Below are positions 60,140 through 64,000 of a DNA stretch of 64,000 nt, one piece after another; position 1 is the stretch's first letter; every line of letters starts with the position of its first letter. The DNA comes from Bedellia somnulentella (taxonomy: Eukaryota > Arthropoda > Insecta > Lepidoptera > Bedelliidae): NCBI GenBank assembly GCA_963576735.1, contig OY755171.1:6200001-6264000 (forward strand), read 5' to 3'. A program made the position numbers and the translations under genes. The notes under the pieces are model-generated. The model did not search any database and was not told the DNA's origin. It saw only the letters and a program-made list of their open reading frames with translations.

Positions 60140-60945
60140 TATAAAAGAAATAAATAAAGAATAAATAAAGGAAAGAAAAATTTCGACACAGGCGGGAAAA
60201 AGAAAGAAAAAAAAAAGAAAAAAAAAGAAAAACACTTCTTGCCTCAAATAGAAAAAATATATTTTTTTATTTTTGTGTAGTTATAATTAAAATTACGTAC
60301 GTATATTTTCATACAAGCGCAATATAAGAAAGCAAAGAAATTTCCAATTTTTACGCATTATTTGTGTCATTTTAAATTATGTCTAATTGACCGACTTCAT
60401 AAAAGGAGGTACTTAGCGAAGAAGCGACCTCTTGTCTACGGACTCATTCGTTAACTAGCACCGTCTTATCGTCCCACATGAGAGTATCAAAGAACTTCTC
60501 TATCTTAAAATAAAAATTATAATTATAAGAGGAGAGGTGTACTGGCAAGCGTATGTTAGCTGTTCCCACAAGCTTTTTCTATCACTTTTTCTTAAGTTTA
60601 ATGACGCTAAATCCAGTCCTTCTCAGCTCATATATGTCCCCACCAAAAGGCTCGAGCCTACCCTATATAGGGCGATTTGGCCATAGTCTACCACGCTGGC
60701 CAATTGCGGGTTGGCAGACTAACGACTACTACCGTAATAGTAGCTGGGACCGACGGCTTAACGTACCCTCCGAAGCACGGAATCATCTTAGTTTTCGGAT
60801 AATCAGGTTATTCAAGCCTGCAATATCCTTCCAGCCTGGGTTAAATCTTTACAAATTAAATTAGTAAGGTTACCGCCCCCCGGGTTCGAACTAGAGACCT
60901 CCGTACTTGAAACCAAACGCTTAACCGCGACACCACGGAGGCAGT
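60140..60945. repeat. S4 fragment and S3 SINE (-)
   Basis: 60150-60200 is an S4 piece (TTTCGACACAGGCGGG) followed by an A/G-rich run. 60627-60945 is a full minus-strand S3 with a tRNA-like head at the right end. Between them the DNA is unclassified. Confidence 0.75.
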
Positions 60946-60950
60946 CAAGT

Positions 60951-61407
60951 CAAGACCAGTCCTAATGGATGTAAACCGTCTAAATAATGTGCATGCGGTA
61001 TCAATAAATTAATAAATAACTAGATTTTTGCCCGCGACTACGTCGGCGTGGACTAAATTTTTTGCATCCGGTTTACATCCAAAATACTAAAAAACTATCT
61101 TAACTTCTGTGTTTTTATATTTATATTCCCGTGGGCGTTGTAATATAATACTAAAAGCTGTGACTGACACATTTGCGCGCGCTTTTACTCCAGCAAAGTC
61201 TATGGGCCAATTTTGACAATTTATAAATCGCTAACAATTTAACTAATCCAGTTGTGGAAAATGTATGAGTTTTCGGTAAAACTTCAGATGGAGACCTTCA
61301 ATTTTATACCTGAACCAATTTTCTAGCTCTTAACATCGCGAAAAATAAAAATAACACAGGCTGGTTCTCAAAATCCACCCTCTCTCGTTGAATATATAAT
61401 AAAGATT
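60951..61407 (-). mobile_element. Helitron-like 3' end and unclassified DNA
   Basis: On the minus strand the sequence ends CGACGTAGTCGCGGGCAAAA then TCTAG before T (about 61020). The rest of the stretch may be its body, but I could not find the 5' terminus. Confidence 0.45.
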
Positions 61408-61720
61408 TTAAATCTTTTTGTTTATGAAAACCTCATGTGGGGATTATTACTAATAAATAAAGAAGAAATAAAGGAGAATAAATAAACAAGTGGCCTTCCG
61501 AATTAGTAAAAAATTCAGAGGTAGGAAACACAAAACTACTAAAACGTGTAAAAGAAATAAAGGATAGAAGAATTTCGCGCTGGCAGCCATTGACACGGTA
61601 GCTCAATTGGCAAGAGCGACGGGGGCGTATACCCGAGGTTGCGGGTTCGAATCCCGCCTGTGTCGAAATTTTTCTTTCCTTTATTTTTTCTTTATTTATT
61701 AGCATATAATAAAGATGTTT
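61408..61720. repeat. S4 foldback repeat with one tRNA-like head
   Basis: Ends CATGAAAACCTCATGTGGGG and CTTTATTTATTAGC. The plus-strand tRNA-like unit at about 61589-61665 has B box GGTTCGAATCC and a D arm GCTC/GAGC. Confidence 0.75.
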
Positions 61721-62097
61721 CATTTCCGGATACAAAACAATTCGATTCCCGCAAGCGTAGTAGAGACAGTTTTTCATTGCATAACGTGTCAATTTGACAC
61801 CTCCCCGCTACATAAGACTGATTATTATTAACAATTTTTAGGTGGACTTATTATTCAATTGTTCAAGTCAGAACTAAATAAAAATTAATCACCGTGTCAA
61901 ATTTGCTAACTATGCAATACCAGGCGTTTGTGTCATTTAATTAGTTTTATTTCTCCTTAAGCACGTCTTTTTAAATAAATAGTCTGTTTGACCTTCGTTT
62001 TATGCAGAACAATGTAAAGGATTTTCCTGATAATTTTGTAAGTAGGATATTGAAATAGATAAGTTTATTAACTAGTCTCAATTCAAACTCAAAACTC

Positions 62098-63140
62098 AAA
62101 CATTCACGCCGTTGGCAGAGGTACTACTACTTCTGAACTTCACGTGATATTACCACCTGGTGTTCAGAGTACCCATGTTTTGTTTGGACTGTGTACTCAT
62201 GTAAAAGGGGGCTGGGGCTGGGGCGTAATCGCCGTTTTGTACGAATACACTGTCACATGACTAAGTACACCTCAGCTATGTGGGCTTCTTCACGATGTTT
62301 TTCCTCACCGTTAACAACCATGATAAATTTACCTATATAACCACTATAAACCGTTATAAAAAACAAATTGGTCTCAAACAAAACTCACGCCTGCGTGACG
62401 GAAATTCTAGTCCATTGAACTATCACGGTTCTGAACTAGAAATTATACTAGTATTACGAGTAATTATTTTCAAATCACTGCTTATCATTATTATCAAAAC
62501 AAATTGACTAAGTATAAAATACTAAGAGACTACCATATGCAGGAGTGGTAGAGGTACTCATTGTTCTAAACATCCCTAAAAGTTTTGGTAACGGGTGATC
62601 AGAGTACCACTTCTTGTCGGGGTATTCTGTCTTCTGTTCTCTGGTGGCTGGTTTTGTATTCTGGTGACAAGGGTGGGCATATAGCCGCTTTGTGAGTATT
62701 TATTGTCACATAACTAAGCTAACTCAATTGAGTTGGATTTTTAATGATGCTCCCCTATCGTATCTAAATTCATTAATAAAACACACTAATCATTTTAGAA
62801 AATTTGTCTTTTCTAAAGACATATGTGTGGTTAATTCATCATGGTTGTTAACGGTGAGGGAAAACATCGTAAGGAAACCCACATGGCTGAGTTGTACTTA
62901 GTCATGTGACAGTGTATTCGTACAAAACGGCGATAGGCCTGCCCCCTATCACGTGAGTACACTGTCCATGCAAAAACGTGCCAACCCCTTCGGGGATATT
63001 CGGCATGAACGTTAAAAAAACGTGAAAAATCATTTTAGATAAGACACAGGTTGTGAAGTGCTAGCCCGACTCAAGATTCGAACCCACGCCTCTCTGAATT
63101 AGATGCAATGGTTTTCTAACTTAGCTATGAGAATGATTCT
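62098..63140. repeat. Cluster of four S1-type pieces
   Basis: 62098-62430 is a minus S1 with a damaged head. 62540-62715 is a very decayed minus piece. 62795-63015 is a plus S1 lacking the tRNA head. 63055-63140 is a minus tRNA-like head remnant. No gene B N-terminal exon was recognised among them. Confidence 0.7.
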
Positions 63141-63558
63141 TATTGCGGTTATACCCGATTAAGAAGGTAAAACCCATACTTCGCAATTTTTAAGGCTGTG
63201 TCCTTGCCTTTGAGCTGCTAAGTTATAATTAATGAACTCAACTTATTAGAGATAAATTTAAATATATAAAGCTTATTAATAATAAAATCTCTGAGCTATC
63301 GCATAAAATTGAGCACCGGAATTCTCCAATAGACTTTTACTACTTTCCACACAGTCTTAATGTGATGTTAAGTTATTCATATTAATAACAAAAAACATTT
63401 TATTGGTTTACAATCCGAATATTTCTGTGTTGAAAACCAAGTGTATTTTTATCAATCATTTAAAGATTCACCCTGTTCAAGACATATACATACTTGCATA
63501 TAGTCCTGATTAGTCCTGCCATACTATCTACTTTTTATTATGACACACTATATTTTTC

Positions 63559-63803
63559 ACATACATACATATACTCACGGCTATAAATCCCTAGAAGGGG
63601 TAGCCAGAGCTAAGGAATTAGAAATTCGTCAGCCACATTTGGAAAATTGAGTGGGGAAAGGATGGTAAAGTAAAGGTTGTTGGTGATGGGTCTCCAGCCG
63701 CATCGCCCAAAAATCCCTTAAAAGCCCCATTACCGTTAGTCGCCTCTTACGTACACCCATCGGTAGAAACGGGGTAGTGCTATTCTAAGCCGACACTAAA
63801 CGG
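63559..63803 (-). repeat. S2 SINE-like repeat
   Basis: Full-length minus-strand copy with CATACATACATATACTCACG at its left end. A further partial plus-strand S2 begins near 63938 and runs off the window. Confidence 0.85.
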
Positions 63804-64000
63804 TAAATATTTTTTAGTATTTAATTTTACTAGCCAGGGTGGGTAGGTCAGTTTGATAAAGTGATATCACATAAATCTTCCTACTACTTTATCATTTGGT
63901 CACCCGCAGCGTGGCGAAAGCACTTTTATCTGTTAGGAATATAAGGAATCTTATTCCTTAGCTCTGGCTACGCCATCTAGGGGTTTATAGCCGTGTGTAC

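Overview
This 64-kb window looks like AT-rich nuclear DNA from an insect, most likely a moth or butterfly. The basis is split genes with GT-AG introns, very high transposon density, and repeat families that I associate with lepidopteran genomes: Helitron-like elements ending in hairpin-CTAG, tRNA-headed SINEs, and the 'GAAGTCGG' and 'GGGTTCCGTAGC' repeats. The order-level assignment is inference, because I could run no search.

Three real genes are visible, all on the minus strand. (1) The 5' end of an NADH-cytochrome b5 reductase gene (2163-3654) has two alternative coding first exons that splice in the same phase to one membrane-anchor exon. The catalytic exons lie left of the window. (2) A complete SLC36/PAT-type (pathetic-like) amino-acid transporter, 'gene A', has nine coding exons between 12671 and 45153. 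They give one open frame of 460 residues, with a 21.6-kb first intron. (3) A second SLC36/PAT gene, 'gene B' (50008-58930), has seven coding exons. Its N-terminal exons were not found and are probably to the right of the window. The six shared internal exons of A and B have identical lengths (151, 122, 85, 245, 213 and 170 bases) and identical phases, so A and B are tandem duplicates of an 11-helix transporter.

Nearly everything else is mobile DNA. I use these family names below. S1 is a tRNA-headed SINE of about 365 bases with a TTATGT-type tail. S2 is a SINE-like repeat of about 245 bases ending in (TATG)n. S3 is a tRNA-headed SINE of about 320 bases. S4 is a foldback repeat carrying tRNA-like heads. 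LINE-R is a non-LTR element with a YADD reverse transcriptase (RTE-like); its 3' end resembles that of S2. There are also DD34D mariners (three copies), a jockey-like remnant, CR1-like LINE tails, Helitron-like elements, hAT-like and Harbinger-like MITEs, and several large foldbacks.

Layout: 1-0.73 kb tandem foldback repeat; 2.1-3.7 kb cytochrome b5 reductase 5' end; 4.3-12.6 kb transposons, including a jockey remnant carrying a poly(A) retroelement and a mariner, the mariner itself carrying a SINE; 12.7-23.5 kb gene A exons 2-9; 23.5-45.1 kb gene A intron 1, packed with transposons including the longest LINE-R copy (31.3-32.9 kb); 45.1-45.35 kb gene A exon 1 and putative promoter; 45.4-50 kb intergenic repeats; 50-58.9 kb gene B; 59-64 kb hAT MITE, SINEs and Helitron ends.

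I did not find an undescribed biological system. The most informative items are the duplicated transporter pair with conserved exon architecture, the alternative anchors of the reductase, the S2/LINE-R 3'-end resemblance, a LINE copy with a twin-priming type inversion, and several precisely dated nested insertions.
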